From assembly GCA_963971425.1 (NCBI GenBank), contig OZ020515.1:19154637-19218636 (forward strand): a DNA stretch of 64,000 nucleotides. Direction: 5' to 3'. Positions 1 through 12,125 of this stretch are shown piece after piece. The translations under genes and the position numbers were made by a program. This stretch comes from Bryoerythrophyllum caledonicum. Its lineage: Eukaryota > Streptophyta > Bryopsida > Pottiales > Pottiaceae. Every line of letters begins with the position of its first letter. The stretch's first letter is position 1. Below the pieces are notes generated by a model. The model was not told where the DNA came from, ran no database searches, and saw nothing but the letters and a program-made list of their open reading frames with translations.

Positions 1-1
1 C

Positions 2-874
2 ACAGAAAATTTCCCCAATATTGATAAATGGACCGGCAACTCAAATATCCACAATGAACTGTCCAATAATTTCTGGAAAAACCCCATAATTACGGACTCA
101 CAAATCACATGCCTAATCAAATTTCGTACCGGACAATACATGGGAAATGCCCGCAAACAACTCTTCTTCGGAATAGAAAGATTTCCCACAATAACATGTT
201 CAATTTGCAAAACCACGGACCCGGACACATGGCTACATGTCTTACTCAAGTGCCAAAACCCCCATATACACTCACTGATTGTCAAAAGATATAACAAAGT
301 AGTATGGGCTATTCGCAAACTACTTATATCATCAACCAAATCCCGGTGCTTCATTCTCATGAATGCCGGAACCTTTAATGACAACCCACAAGAAAACACG
401 GTCCCTCCTTGGCTACTACCATGCACTTGTGACACTCAAAGATGCCACTGCAATGCGAGATTCAAACCGGACCTATTATGCATTAGAGGACTCTCATATA
501 AAGATCCCCCACCAAACCACATAGACCCAAGTCTCGCTATCCAATTTGTTGAATTCACATATTGCAATGATAGATTCTCCCAGGACACTATTACAAACAA
601 AACAAACAAATACCAACCATTACTAGAAGATATTCAAGCACTGGGATGGAAAGTAGACCCCCTCATCATCATCACCGCGGGTGCCAGAGCCACCACCTTT
701 ATTCCCTCAATGACAACCCTTGAAGAAACATTTAAAATCCCCATCACTTCAATCAAAACCACCTTCTCATATATTAATACTATTGCAATACAACATGCTA
801 TGTGGATACTCTTGCATAAACGTAAAATAGAAAACAACCAACCCCTTCCTGATGCATTGAACCCCCCTCCATAG
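2..874 (+). CDS. LINE ORF2 C-terminal end (zinc knuckle plus PD-(D/E)XK nuclease)
   Basis: The frame is open from the window edge to a TAG at 872-874, so this is the 3' end of a longer polyprotein. It reads LIKFRTGQYMGNARK, then a CCHC knuckle (CSIC, H, then C as C-x2-C-x9-H-x4-C), then KRYNKVVWAIRKLL, then FKPDLLCI, QFVEFTYCNDRF and KTNKYQPLL. The order CCHC, PD, E and K is that of the restriction-like endonuclease domain at the C-terminus of R2-type and Dualen-type non-LTR retrotransposons, where it nicks the target DNA. No reverse-transcriptase motifs lie in the window on this strand. The family assignment rests on motif order only; that this is a LINE tail is fairly secure. Confidence 0.72.
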   Translation, partial: TENFPNIDKWTGNSNIHNELSNNFWKNPIITDSQITCLIKFRTGQYMGNARKQLFFGIERFPTITCSICKTTDPDTWLHVLLKCQNPHIHSLIVKRYNKVVWAIRKLLISSTKSRCFILMNAGTFNDNPQENTVPPWLLPCTCDTQRCHCNARFKPDLLCIRGLSYKDPPPNHIDPSLAIQFVEFTYCNDRFSQDTITNKTNKYQPLLEDIQALGWKVDPLIIITAGARATTFIPSMTTLEETFKIPITSIKTTFSYINTIAIQHAMWILLHKRKIENNQPLPDALNPPP

Positions 875-1050
875 ATCTACATTTACACTTCACAGTACAC
901 GCCCTCCCTAGTTTGGTGACCTTGGTCCCTTGCTATTGGTTACTTGTTACTGGATACATAGTGTCTACCCCCGAAAGGGAGAAGTAGTTCCAACTCACTA
1001 ATTCCCTGTCCGGTGGACTTGGTCTTAGTAGTGGAATGAACGGACACTTT
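875..1050 (+). other. 3' untranslated tail of the plus-strand LINE
   Basis: Non-coding sequence follows the LINE stop codon and ends where minus-strand LINE sequence begins. Near its end is a small hairpin, GCCGG...CCGGT around 1059-1078. No poly(A) or simple tail repeat is visible at the junction, so the exact 3' end is not certain. Confidence 0.4.
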
Positions 1051-1849
1051 ATTCACGCCGGCCTCCTTTGGAGACCGGTGTTCTTCTTCTTTTTTGGTAC
1101 TGTGGGTCTATTGATTTTTGTCTGTTGGTTATATATTTCATTTGCAATGTCTTCCGGGCTAGTTAGGATGTTATTATGTTGGTCGGTGATACAATCTAGT
1201 GGTGGGATTTCTAGTTTTTTTAAAACTTTTCTATTTATTTTCTTAGGGCTAGTTTCGTACAATTGTCTATATTTTAAGATGGCTTTTTTAATATTTTCTT
1301 TTGAGTATTTTGTAGTTATTTTCCGGGCTTGAATCTTGGCATTTTTTGCGATTAGTGCAATGTCTTTTATCCATGTATCATGGGGAAGTTCCGGGGGGGG
1401 TGTAGGGATTTGGGTGTGGTGTAAAGCTAGTAATTCATTATATATAGGATGATTTTGCCATTGTGGATTGTTTTTCACTATTCTGATAGTTTTTCGTATT
1501 GTATGGTATGTAGTTAGGTATTGTTTCCATATTTTGGAAAGTTTACGGGGTAAATAACCTCCTTGTTGTGACGTTCGGTTTGTCATTTGTGGTATTGGTT
1601 GGGCTATGCAAGTTTGTTCTATTGTGTTAGAAATATTGTTGATGAGTTCATCTAGGGTGTGGCATGCTTCATGCCATTGTGTTGGAGTGAGTTGGTTATT
1701 ATTTTCGAGTATGTTTATGAGAAAGTCAATTTGTATGGAGTTTTCTTCAAAGAACTTTGTGTTGAATTTTTCTAAGTTATCTTTTGGGATGGGGTTAAGT
1801 ATACGTATAGTAGTATTATTCGTGTTTATAGGGGTACGACTTATTAATA

Positions 1850-2640
1850 TGTTATTTGGGATGTGGAGTTGTATGGGCGAGTGGTCCGAGTTGAGAATAA
1901 TGTCTTTGTTTGTAGTGGAGGTGTATTGTGTATTATCATTTGTGTTATGTAGAAGCCGTCTATTAACCTCCAATCATTGTAGTTATAGCCGCATTGTCTA
2001 GAGTATTGGGTGTTAGTATTTATGTAGGTGAAGTTTAGGTTTTCTGTAAAGTGTCGCCATTGGTAGTCTATGTTTTGAGGGGCGGTGGTATAGTTTCCAT
2101 TTTGTCTACCAATTAGTGCTATGTCTCTGTTGAAGTCACCACAAAGCAGGTAAGTGTGATTTGGATTTAAATTCATTTGTGATGTTATATTGTTTTGTAT
2201 GTCTATGATAAATCTAGTATCTTCGGGGTGGGATGGCATATACATGTGAAAGATTATCCAGGGTTGTAGTGGTTGATTAGCAATTTTTATTATTTGAAGG
2301 TAAGGAGATATGTGCATTGGGGTAGGGATTTTCTTGATGTTGCCTGGGAGGGCATATTTTTTGTGTATTAGTGTAAGGAGGCCACCTCGACCCGGTGTGT
2401 ATGGTCTTCGTTGTAGGCTACATCTCGTTAATGCATGTGTGTTATTAAAGATGAGTTTATAATCTTGGAATGTGTTTTGTATGTATTTTATAGATTTTGT
2501 GGCTGATATTTTTGTTTCTTGAATGGTTATTATAGCCGGTGGTGTTTCTGTATATGTGGTCAGAGCTTTTAAGCTAGGGAGAGCGGTGTTGAGGGATGAT
2601 GCGTTCCATGTATTAATGTTTGTATTGTCGTTGTTTGTGT
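1850..2640 (-). CDS. LINE APE-type endonuclease domain
   Basis: Reading the minus strand, the hallmarks of apurinic-endonuclease-like domains occur in order: ASSLNTALPSLKAL at the start, IQETK (metal-binding Glu), MYMPSHPED, LLCGDFNRD (Asp/Asn catalytic motif), RLIDGFYIT and finally NSDHSPI (the SDH motif). This enzyme nicks target DNA to prime reverse transcription. The domain is split over two frames near RLIDGFYIT. The identification is secure from the four motifs. Confidence 0.8.
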
Positions 2641-3245
2641 TAGTGTTTTGGTTTTGTGGAGGAAGGAAGAGGGGGGGAGGGGGTGGATGGGTGTATTCTG
2701 TTATGGGATCTAAGCATTTTAGCGTTTTGTTGATTAAGTTATTAGGGAGGTATGGGTATTTTTGTTTTATTGTATTGTTTGAGGGTGGTAAGGTTTGGCT
2801 ATGTATGAAGTTGTATAATTCTTTGTGTATTGAGTTTCTATGGTTTATGATATTTTCATTTTCGGCAAGAAATTTTGTATATGAATGTGGGATATGGATA
2901 TGTCTTTCGGGTGGATTTTGTAGATTTGATAACGTTTGTAATAGTGTGTCTGTCCATGCAGTTGTGTTCGGGTTTTGTAGGTTTAGAAGGTGGTTACATT
3001 CATATGTGTTTGGGTGGGTGGTTATTACTAGAGCATATAGTATGTGTGTTGGTGGGTGGGTATTTTGTCGTAGTACGTATTGGGCAATATTTGGGTGTGT
3101 GGTGTTGTGTAAATGATGTAGTGCATGTGTTGTTTTTAGTAGAGGTGCAAATGCTTGGGCGATGTGTTTGTATTCCGGATGCAGTATTATAGTATTTGGT
3201 ATAAAATATATTTTGGCATTTTTCTTATGTGATGAGGGATGGTTT

Positions 3246-3647
3246 TTAATAGGTTAGGCTTGGTCCTGGGTTGGTTTCTATGTCTCCACTTAAAAGTAGT
3301 AGAAGTTTTATGTATTTGGATTTGGCGTTTTGTTTTAGAATTTTTGTTTTATGTGTGGATTTTGGATGTTTTATTATTATTATTATTATTTTGATGTTAT
3401 GTGTGTTTGAGTGTATATGTGGGTCTTTGGTTGGGTGTGTTATTGTCCCATTATTTGTGTTTCTAGCCAATGTAGTGGTAGTAAGTGCACACATGATATT
3501 AGGTATTTTTGTCTTTGTATTAATGTGTAGGACTTTATTTTTTCTTGTGGTTATTGTGTCTATTTCGTTTCTATTGTCTATTTTTTTGTGTGTTGGTTTG
3601 CTGGTGGGGCATTTTGTTGGTGTTGGTGGAGTTGTGTTTTTTGTCAT
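3246..3647 (-). CDS. LINE N-terminal ORF with 2A-like peptide
   Basis: This 133-residue open frame ends in KLLLLLSGDIETNPGP followed by SLTY and a stop. D-(V/I)-E-x-N-P-G-P is the 2A ribosome-skipping signature, in which the ribosome fails to join the last G and P and releases the upstream peptide. The hydrophobic LLLLL run just before it is typical of 2A-like sequences found at the N-termini of non-LTR retrotransposons in trypanosomes and animals. A one-base frame change follows the motif; in the next frame a long open stretch continues with HPSSHKKNAKIYFIPNTIIL. The 2A motif is seen directly; that it was active is inference. Confidence 0.7.
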   Translation of the reverse strand: MTKNTTPPTPTKCPTSKPTHKKIDNRNEIDTITTRKNKVLHINTKTKIPNIMCALTTTTLARNTNNGTITHPTKDPHIHSNTHNIKIIIIIIKHPKSTHKTKILKQNAKSKYIKLLLLLSGDIETNPGPSLTY

Positions 3648-4063
3648 TAGGGTATGTTGTGGTCTGGGTGTTGTTGTGTTTAACGGGGGTGGGGTTTGGT
3701 TGTGGATGTGTATAGTTGGTGTGGTGTGGTGGATTGGTGTAGTATGTTTGGGGTATGGTGTATTGATTTTGGGGGGTACGTGTTTGTGATAGTGTGTGAG
3801 TGGGGGGAGGTGTTTAGTTTTTGGGGTGATGAGTATATGTAGTAGTGTAGTTTGTGGTTGGTGTTTGTTTTTGCATGGTATTTGGATGAGTGTATTAGTG
3901 TTGTTTTGTAATCTGTTGGTAATGAGATGTGAGGGTGTTTATATGTGTTTCTTGTGGTCAGTTGTTTTTGTTGTTGATAGAATTGTGGTGTTTTTTTGTG
4001 TTTGGTATGTGTATGGTAGTGGAGATTTTGGTAATATACCAATGCCATTGGTAATGACAAGAA

Positions 4064-4470
4064 GTGTGTATATTTTTGTAGTGGTATTGATCATGTAACT
4101 TTGTCATAAGAGTTAGAGGAGCCCGTGAGAGAGGTTATAGTCTTCTCATGGGTTTATACTCATACCAATGACATGTGTTTACACGTAAATACATATTGGA
4201 AGCTACAACAATTTCTATGGAAGAAGAGGGTGTAGAAAGAGTGAGGAAGGTGATAAGTGTATGGAGAGAACAATAAGAAGTGATTACAATGAGATATATC
4301 ACTAACAACTCTAGAGAGGGGAGTAATGTGGTAGATATATGAAGTAATGGAAAGAGATGTGACTATCAAGGGAGATGTAGCTAGGTATGTAGGAGTTTGG
4401 TGAGCACCATGTTGTTGAAGAATTTGTTGTTGAAGAATACAATGACTACATACTTATAACACTGGAATTA
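4064..4470. other. No gene seen; LINE 5' end probably nearby
   Basis: The sequence is AT-rich with only short chance frames. The LINE 5' end must lie around 4060-4100 but no target duplication could be identified. Confidence 0.4.
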
Positions 4471-4690
4471 TACAATGACTCTGACATATCTACAAAATGA
4501 TAGAACAAAACAAAAGTATTACTTTAAAATGACTAAATAATTTCTATACAATAACTATATAATTACTCATAAACAACTTTACAATGACTGTGACATGACT
4601 AGAGAATGATAGAACAAAGCAAAAGTACTTTGAAATGACTAAATAATCACTGCGCAATAACCATACACATACTCAAAAACAACTATTAAG
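4471..4690. repeat. 109-bp tandem duplication
   Basis: TACAATGACT starts at 4471 and again at 4580. Both copies continue through matching blocks (TGATAGAACAAA, AAAAGTA, AAATGACTAAATAAT, ACTCA-AAACAACT) with scattered differences. This gives two diverged copies of about 109 bp. Confidence 0.75.
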
Positions 4691-5231
4691 TGACAACTAA
4701 TATAACTTATAGAATTTAATGGAAGTCACTCTCACCGGACCAAAATTTGAGTTGTCCCTAGTATTATTTTTCTTCCAAATGGGGGCCTAAGAAATGCTCA
4801 AAAATAGATCGGATGTGATTAGATTGATTAGATCGAGATTGTATCTTCTGAAATTAGACCCGATCTACTCAATTCACAAGGTCTCCTACAAAAAACCACT
4901 CTCCAAGAAGAAGATCTCATGTCCATACACTCAGCCTTGCCTCCAAACACACATTAGGGTTTTAAAAGAGTGTCACTACTTCACAAAACCTTTACAAAGT
5001 ACTTGACTCTCCTAACCCTATCAACCAGTTTAGCTATTCTAACAATTGTACTATAATACCTTCTAGCTCTCGTCCTCTACACACACATCCCACAAGGTCT
5101 CATGCGGTGAGAGAATGAGGGCGTTTGTCTGCATCCCTTCCAAATCCTAGCCACCACAACCATAACCTATTTTTCATCCGTAGCTCCAATTTCATCCACT
5201 GTCCAATTTAATACAAATAAATTACTAAGGC
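4691..5231. other. No feature recognised
   Basis: Non-coding sequence between two tandem duplications. A 70-residue frame at 4794-5006 shows no family signature. Confidence 0.5.
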
Positions 5232-5590
5232 AAAATCCATGAGTTATTTTTTAGTCATGAATTATATTACTTCCTGAGTTATTTTATGGTTATACAATAC
5301 TTAATCTTGAATGCATTACTACAAAATTACTAAGGCACAATCCACGTCACCAATTACTTGCCGCATCGGCACCACCGGATGTAAATAGGCATCTATCCAC
5401 ATGAGCGATTATATAAAAAGATCCATGAGTTTGTTTTTAGTTATAAATTATACTAGTGCACGAGTTATTTTGCAGTTATTGATTAGTTATTCTCATATGT
5501 ATCACAAATTAATTACTAAAGCACAATCCACGTCACCAACGTATTTGCCACATCAACACTATCAAACAATACTTGGATGAAACCCTAGGA
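5232..5590. repeat. 186-bp tandem duplication
   Basis: Blocks TCCATGAGTT (5236 and 5422) and ATTACTAA-GCACAATCCACG (5326 and 5512) recur with a constant offset of 186 bp, as do GAGTTATTTT-like and CACATC-like blocks. There are two diverged copies. It resembles the 109-bp duplication in composition but has no shared sequence that I can see. Confidence 0.75.
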
Positions 5591-8500
5591 ATGACACTAC
5601 AAATGATACTGGAAGTCATGTGGCTTTCATCCCCTAATGCCCGCAAAATATTCAATAATTGCATAATTACTCGGGGAATTTTGCAGCCGGAAACGGGCAG
5701 CTTAGCTGTTCCAGAGTAATTGTTGAGTAATTGTTTCCTTGTTAGTTATTTGTGCTGTAGTTATTTATCATTGGACTTCTAGTAGTGCGTCGATCTAGGT
5801 CTAATCTCAAACATAGATATCCATTCATGGCAATCGTCAATTTTGGCTCTATTTGAATTGTAGGCTATGGCTATATTGAGAACCATCATGTAGAGTTTAT
5901 CCGGTCTATTGATATTGCTATTGGCGGGCCGTCCATTTGTGCCAAATCATCACCGTTGCTTTAGTGTTCTAGTGATTTAGTTTTCTACATACGCTTTCCC
6001 ATTTACTTGTGTGACTGATGCTTAAGTCGCAAATCATTAACAATACGGTGTCATGTGAGGTATCTTTGCTTTAGGAAACTCTAGGTCTTTTTTGCATTGA
6101 CAAGGTTAAATGCAAAATCTATATTGTGTACCTAGTCTAAAAGTACTGGAATGAGGTCTTCATGCTTGTCTTTCCCTCTTTATTCCATCACTCAATATTT
6201 AAAGGCTAATAAATTCAATCTATATTTTGCCATAAAAAAATCCGACCATATAGGTCCAATGCAACTAAGATTTGCACAAAAGCTTTATAGATCCTATGAG
6301 ATGCTATCTGCAAATTTTTATAGTTGTTGGATTAATGTTCATTCAAAACCACTCTCTCAAAATATATTGCGATTATTCTAGAACCTCATCAATTCATTGC
6401 TTCATTACTATTGCCCTATCATAAATAAGGACCTCAAAATTTTATCAAAGGATACACATATATCAAAGAACACCTCCACAAAAAATGAACCATAAAAAAC
6501 TCTTACAACGTTCTCCATAGCCAAGATTTCCTATCCAAAATTTTGCCTTCAAATGGCTCCCAAAATCCCGGTTGCAAATTCCCTCATAACTTTTAGCTTA
6601 GAGGTCTAAAGCACCCAAGATTTTGACACATCCTTTTCAAAGCAATTGTAGCACTACCCTCAAAATTTCATTACCATATTCATGATAATCGCCGAGAACC
6701 ACCCTTTCAAAGTCTCTGTACTTTGTTGCCACACTTTCTGAACCCCTTTTTCTTCAAAATAGCACCATAGCTACACTACAACTCCAATTAGAGCGTGTAA
6801 TACATCCTTGCAAAGCTAACAATCCAAAACACAATGTTTTAAAATTTGATAATCAAATTCTAAGACCTCGCAATACCACACCTATGAATCCAAACGCTAT
6901 TTGTAGTTTTGGGAGAAAGGTTCAAGCAAGGGAGGAAGGGAAAGAAAGTTAAAGACCTACATCAGCTCACCCCTTCAAGCTTCCTCTTTTGACCATACCT
7001 TGGTCACCTAAGTCAAATACTTCCAAATTCTTGCTCATATCTTCCCACATAAGCCTAGATGTCTTCTTATCTCTTATCTACTACTTCTACCAGTAGTTGC
7101 CTCTATTTTCCTCCCTCTATTCTCATTCCAAATACTAATATTTCTTACTTTTACTAAAAACTAAAACACCATAACACTCTGTTTAGAGTTTTTATCTTTG
7201 AAAAGTTAGATAATGGAATAAATGTCATTAGAGTTTGAATATTGTCATCGATCGCGGTTCAATTCAGCCGGCTAAGTATTCCGTCGCACCTCGCCAGTCT
7301 AGATTTGATTCCTTGACTTGTCAAAGTGGCTCGTGCATACGTAGTCCGGGGACTGCTGAAATCAGCCAGTGGACGTTCCTAAACCCTAAGTTAGTGACAA
7401 GATGCAGTAAAGATCCTCTAAGATAAGGATGCCATTGAGTGAAGTATCACTGCATAATTGAGGATTAAATCGCTAGTCATGTTTCCACCTAGACCCTAAC
7501 TATTCACTTTCCCCTCTTTTCTTTATAAATCTATATTTTTATAATATCTATTGAATGCCTTCACGACAACACTTTTAGGCATTTTACAGAAACTAATGTA
7601 AGGACAACAATTTGCAGTAATAATAATTTCACAATTCCAAATTTAAATATCAATATCATTGTTGAATACATACTAATCAACCACAATAAACACCGTATGG
7701 AGAAGAGTTGTTCGCCTTTACTACAATCATGTATCACCTGCACTATCTCTTCTTACTTATTTCCACTAGGCACTTTAGCAATTCCCGGCTGTGACTTCCT
7801 TGACAAATGGCAGTTTTTACCTTGCTCCCAAAAATCCTCACGTTCTCCGTGATGTCTTTGCATAATATTATCGTCCCCAACACTACAAAACGACTAACTC
7901 GAATTTATCACTACACATCTATAGTACTACCCATAGCTTTGCCATCAAAGGCTCCCTATGTCTCGGATGAACTTTGCAGCTTAGCTACGCCCTGTGCAAT
8001 TACATACATCGTTTCTTGGTAACATGTACCTACCACCATTCAACCTCGGAAATGTCATTAACATTCACAATAATATCCATATCATTATCCACCGTACATA
8101 TTATATATAATGTTTTAGCAACCTTTACATACTCCTAGAAGTAGTTCTACATGTTCTTTATAATATCTTCCAGTTACATCCATTCATTGCAAATTCCAAG
8201 CCGCTCTTTTACCTAAATGGCATGCCTACATATGACATTACAGGAACTGTAAATGTAACAATACTTTGAATGCCGCCAATATCACGGTTGGATCAGTGCA
8301 CATTCGGTCCACTACAAACTATTTATGGTTCTCCTACTTACAGCCTCCATTAAATGGTGAGATACACATAGTGCATAATATCACCTCCACCTTCACTCAT
8401 GTGTCTATATTTGAATTAGATAGTTAGAACCCTACATCACCATCGCCTCATCTGCAAAGTCAACATCCTTTATACTATCGAATGTTTTCAGTGCTTTATT

Positions 8501-10579
8501 GGGTTGCTTCATTGGATGCGTTACCTTTATGCCACAATACTTTCATTAACTCCACAAGTTGCATGCCGAATTCCCACAACAAAACACGCCATGGTGATGA
8601 CTGTAGCTTCCCTTTTGCGATTTTAATACTATATCCTGCTTTTCTAAAGCCACTAGAAAGTTTGGCCGTTCCGGATGAATCACCCATGCATCTCTTGCTA
8701 ATAGACAACAAATATTTGATGTATTACATGCATAAGAAAAAGGAAGTTGGAGAAATAAGGGTTACTCATATTACCAATTTCATGGAAGAAGCAAACCAAA
8801 TGAATTTAGGGTGCATCATGCAATGTAATAGAACATTCTGCCTATTGGCTTCTAAAAGTAAGGCAACGCATTCATTGTTCATCATCTCAAAGTACATTGC
8901 AAGCAACGGTCTCACTCAATCCATTTGAATTTTATACAATCAATTGCAGCCCTAACCGTCTACCTATGTTCTCTTGCTACCTGCAATGTTGTCAAAGTCA
9001 CCTTATATGGTTGTCGCACATTATGATATGATATTCTCTCTATCCTTTTACAAATACAGTGTATAATATCTTCTACAATGGGAAAAAGGAATCACGTGCA
9101 ATGTGCACAATTGCCCCGGTGCACCCTTTCTCATTTAGGTTTCTTGCTTGCAAACTTGTCCCCATTCCTGAATCAAGGTTGTGTACAGTGGAGGCTGTTT
9201 TTGATGACTTTTTGAACTGTTCTGCTATGCATTTTCCACCGCCGTAACGAGGATGCCCACCTTGATAGAATACTAACTATACCTCTAGCTCTTGACTATT
9301 CTGACAACTCTTCCTAAATGATTATAAATTCATGAATCCTTCTATGTGTCTTACATAATGAGGGTAGTCCTTTTGTTAATGCTACCAATACACAATATTG
9401 GCACTACTTTAGACAATATATATTCCGTAATGAAGGACGTGTGATACTAGTCAACTCACTCTCAGTTTCTTTTTTATTTGAGTCACTGCATTTCCGCTTT
9501 GACCTCCTCGTTGTCTTCATTGTCTATGCGGTGGCAAGATTTTCTTCTTTGATCATCATTATTCCATCATCATTTTATTATCCACTTTCATCCCCTATTT
9601 TTTCAAATACGTCATCATCGTATTCCCTCTCTCTTGTAGACTTCCGTGTGTTTGTACTTGACTCTAAATCCTTTTGTCTTATTCCAAGAAGAAGTAATAG
9701 AGATTTTTTTTTTATATCTCCATATACCAAAAAACCAGACATTGGTTGTTGATGACTCCATGTAGTCCTCACCAACAACACTTTAATCCTTAAAGACCCA
9801 AGAGTCCCCTTTAAAGACTGTAAGAGTTTCCTCGGGGGATTCTTGGGCCTTTAGATGTTAAACATGGCCACAGAGTTTACCTTGATTTCTCTTACATTCC
9901 CGTCTAATGCAGAAGCCCGATCTGGTGTTTTTTTGCGTCCCAATCCCTCTAGGTAATCTCCTTGCTCCCAGTAGCATCATCCCATTTTTCCTTCTCTGCT
10001 GAGGCAAGTACAACACTCCCTGATTTTGACGAAGGAAAGGTCTCAAGGGACTGTGCTTGCTTTGTGGGAACAATGGAGGCCTACCCTTATCATATAATAT
10101 ATTCAAGTTATGGCGGTTAAACTTTCCAACAATTTGTATGAAATCATTTCATTCTATATACTCAAAAATTATATGGTGTAAAAATATTTCATGCATTGCA
10201 TATACACAATAAATATGAAAAGACACATTGATCTTCTCCAGTTGCTAATTAAGATCCATATTCTTCATAACTAATATGAAATTCTAAATAAAATGAACTT
10301 TATTTGGTTTTGGGAATAGAGTTGCTTCTACATCAAACAAAGTTTGTATAATTTATTAGTGAAAAGAACAATGTTCATATACAAAAGGTTCCATTTCGAT
10401 TTGTAAAAAGACACCACATAGTACAATACCCTCCAATAAGTACAGTATACGTACTTTTTCTTATGTACATTTTCTTTGTTGCTACCTACTCTGACACCCT
10501 CATTACAGTTGAAAAACTTGTCACCCCAACACCTACCCAAGCTAGGGCCCAAGACCTTCTTTATTCCAATGGCAAGCAT
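5591..10579. other. Gene-free stretch, nothing recognised
   Basis: I found no protein family, RNA gene or clear repeat here. The longest frame, 148 residues at 8482-8928 on the plus strand, has no recognisable motif and AT-rich codon use like its surroundings. Positions 7235-7430 are less AT-rich but show no coding signature. Confidence 0.45.
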
Positions 10580-10805
10580 CACTACACTAAAAAGGTAGAT
10601 TAGTGTTAGATTTTAGTAAGATTTGAAAATGCTATAAGTTTTTACTCTTGACAAAAATATTTACCAAGAGCATTGATTCCAATACTAATGAAAGATCCCC
10701 ATCTTGACCAACATAGAGGGTAAAAATATTGGACAATACTAAAAGCTTGCAATGTGTTTATGTAAATTAGTGTATCTAACACTAATCTACCTATTCAGTG
10801 TAGTG
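10580..10805. repeat. 226-bp MITE-like element with about 33-bp inverted ends
   Basis: The left end CACTACACTAAAAAGGTAGA (continuing TTAGTGTTAGA) and the right end, read as reverse complement, CACTACACTGAATAGGTAGA (also continuing TTAGTGTTAGA) match over about 33 bp with three mismatches in positions 10-13. There is no coding capacity. The CACTA start recalls En/Spm elements, but no clear 3-bp target duplication flanks it, so the superfamily is left open. Confidence 0.75.
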
Positions 10806-11800
10806 AGGTCGGACCCACACAATCCACGGCAGACAACACTTTTTCTGGACCGCACAGTAAGTAGACGACCATATGGAGCTTCATTTCCCAAATACGGTCC
10901 ATAAATGTTCGAGTTGGGCTCCTCATGCCCACACCATTTTCATGGTAAAATCTGATATGGTTCCTAATCAAACCACTTGATTACCCTCTACTGATTTACC
11001 TTTTTCACCATATTATTACCACAACCTTCCCATTGCATTCCCAATGAGTTCCCATGTTCCCCAAGGTTCCCCACAGTGTTCTCAAATGTGCTCCCCTAGC
11101 TTTCCCCCATTCCCAACGGATTTCCACTATAAACCAATTTATACTTTAAAAAAAATTATCCAAATTTACCCCTTTTTAATGGGGTCCACCACAAATTGTA
11201 GGGAGCTTAGTAGCTTAGAAGGTGGTCCCACACAGCGATTTATCAACATTTTTCCACAGGAAGAAAAGTTATTACCATGTGCTTAAATGTGCTTAAACGT
11301 GCTTAGATTATATAATCTAAGAGATGAACCATGTGCTTAAATGTGCTTAGATTATATAAATTTATATAATCTCCACCATTCTTGAACATACAGTAAGAGA
11401 AATATAGAATCACCTAAACATATTCCCTCCTCCACTAAGGGATGATAACTGTAGTTCGGGCACATTAGCATTTACACGCAAAAATCACATTAAAACCTTA
11501 CAATTAACATCTCGACCATCATTGGGACATCTTTCTAGTCTAAACAAATAATATAGAAACAAATAATATAGACGGAAAAAAATCAAGGCATGCTTCAAAT
11601 CATAATTCTGAACATGTCGCACCAGTGTATACCCAGGAAAACAAAGTGTTTCAGTGAATCAAGTGTCAAGCAACCGCATGCCTGGCAACTCTACTGTTTA
11701 TTCTGTCTAACATCCCTGAAATTCTCAGCATTCCTGAATCTAAAGTCTCCCTCTCACTTGCGAAGCAGACAACTCAGGAACTAGGTACTACGAGGACCAG
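10806..11800. other. Non-coding, with a short direct repeat
   Basis: Apart from repeated ATGTGCTTAAATGTGCTTAGATTATATAA-like blocks at about 11275-11372, nothing is recognised. The right part borders the 3' end of the minus-strand Nudix gene. Confidence 0.45.
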
Positions 11801-12125
11801 GCCTAGATTCATGAAAACTTAAGCAAAAGTGTGGCTTGATCAAAAAATGGGTGTAGCAAAATCCACTCCGCACGAACCAAAAATGCCACATAAACATGTG
11901 CCTCAGCAGGCACCCCGCTGCGAATCACTCCGATGGAATCTCTGAAACACCAAACATTCAAGAAATAATCGTAAGTATCGAGTTCAGGTGATGTTTCAGC
12001 AGAGTAACCCAAGAAAGTGGGCAACAAATTCACAATCCTCCCGAAAACAAAGGGGCAGACTCACAAATACAGGAACCGCAGCAAAGTATGGACTGTAACC
12101 CAGTACACCATAAAGTAAATTCTGT
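11800..12125 (-). other. Probable 3' UTR of the Nudix gene
   Basis: This sequence directly follows the Nudix stop codon on the minus strand and shows no other coding feature. Where the transcript ends cannot be told. Confidence 0.4.

Larger units (their letters stand above)
1053..4063 (-). mobile_element. 5' half of a non-LTR retrotransposon, truncated before RT
   Basis: On the minus strand an AC-rich coding region runs from about 4063 down to 1053. In order it holds a low-complexity N-terminal stretch (4060-3680), a segment ending in a 2A-like peptide (3647-3246), a 200-residue region of unknown role (about 3240-2640), an APE-type endonuclease (about 2640-1850) and the linker towards reverse transcriptase (1850-1053). 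RT itself is absent: the copy stops where the opposite-strand LINE tail begins. Frame changes occur just after the 2A motif and near the end of the endonuclease, so the copy is dead. The codon composition resembles the plus-strand piece, which suggests one family, but this is not proven. Confidence 0.75.

Noticed and set aside
2523-3789. Long plus-strand open frames of 197 and 172 residues rich in Val, Cys and Phe
   Set aside because: They are antisense shadows of the AC-rich minus-strand LINE coding region, which carries real motifs.
1-4063. 5' inversion by twin priming as the explanation of the LINE arrangement
   Set aside because: Twin priming gives an inverted 5' part followed by the forward 3' part; here the forward 3' part comes first, so the order does not fit.
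8482-8928. 148-residue plus-strand open frame
   Set aside because: No motif, AT-like codon use, no splice or regulatory context; probably chance.
10580-10805. Firm CACTA (En/Spm) assignment
   Set aside because: The expected 3-bp target duplication is not visible, so only the inverted repeat is reported.
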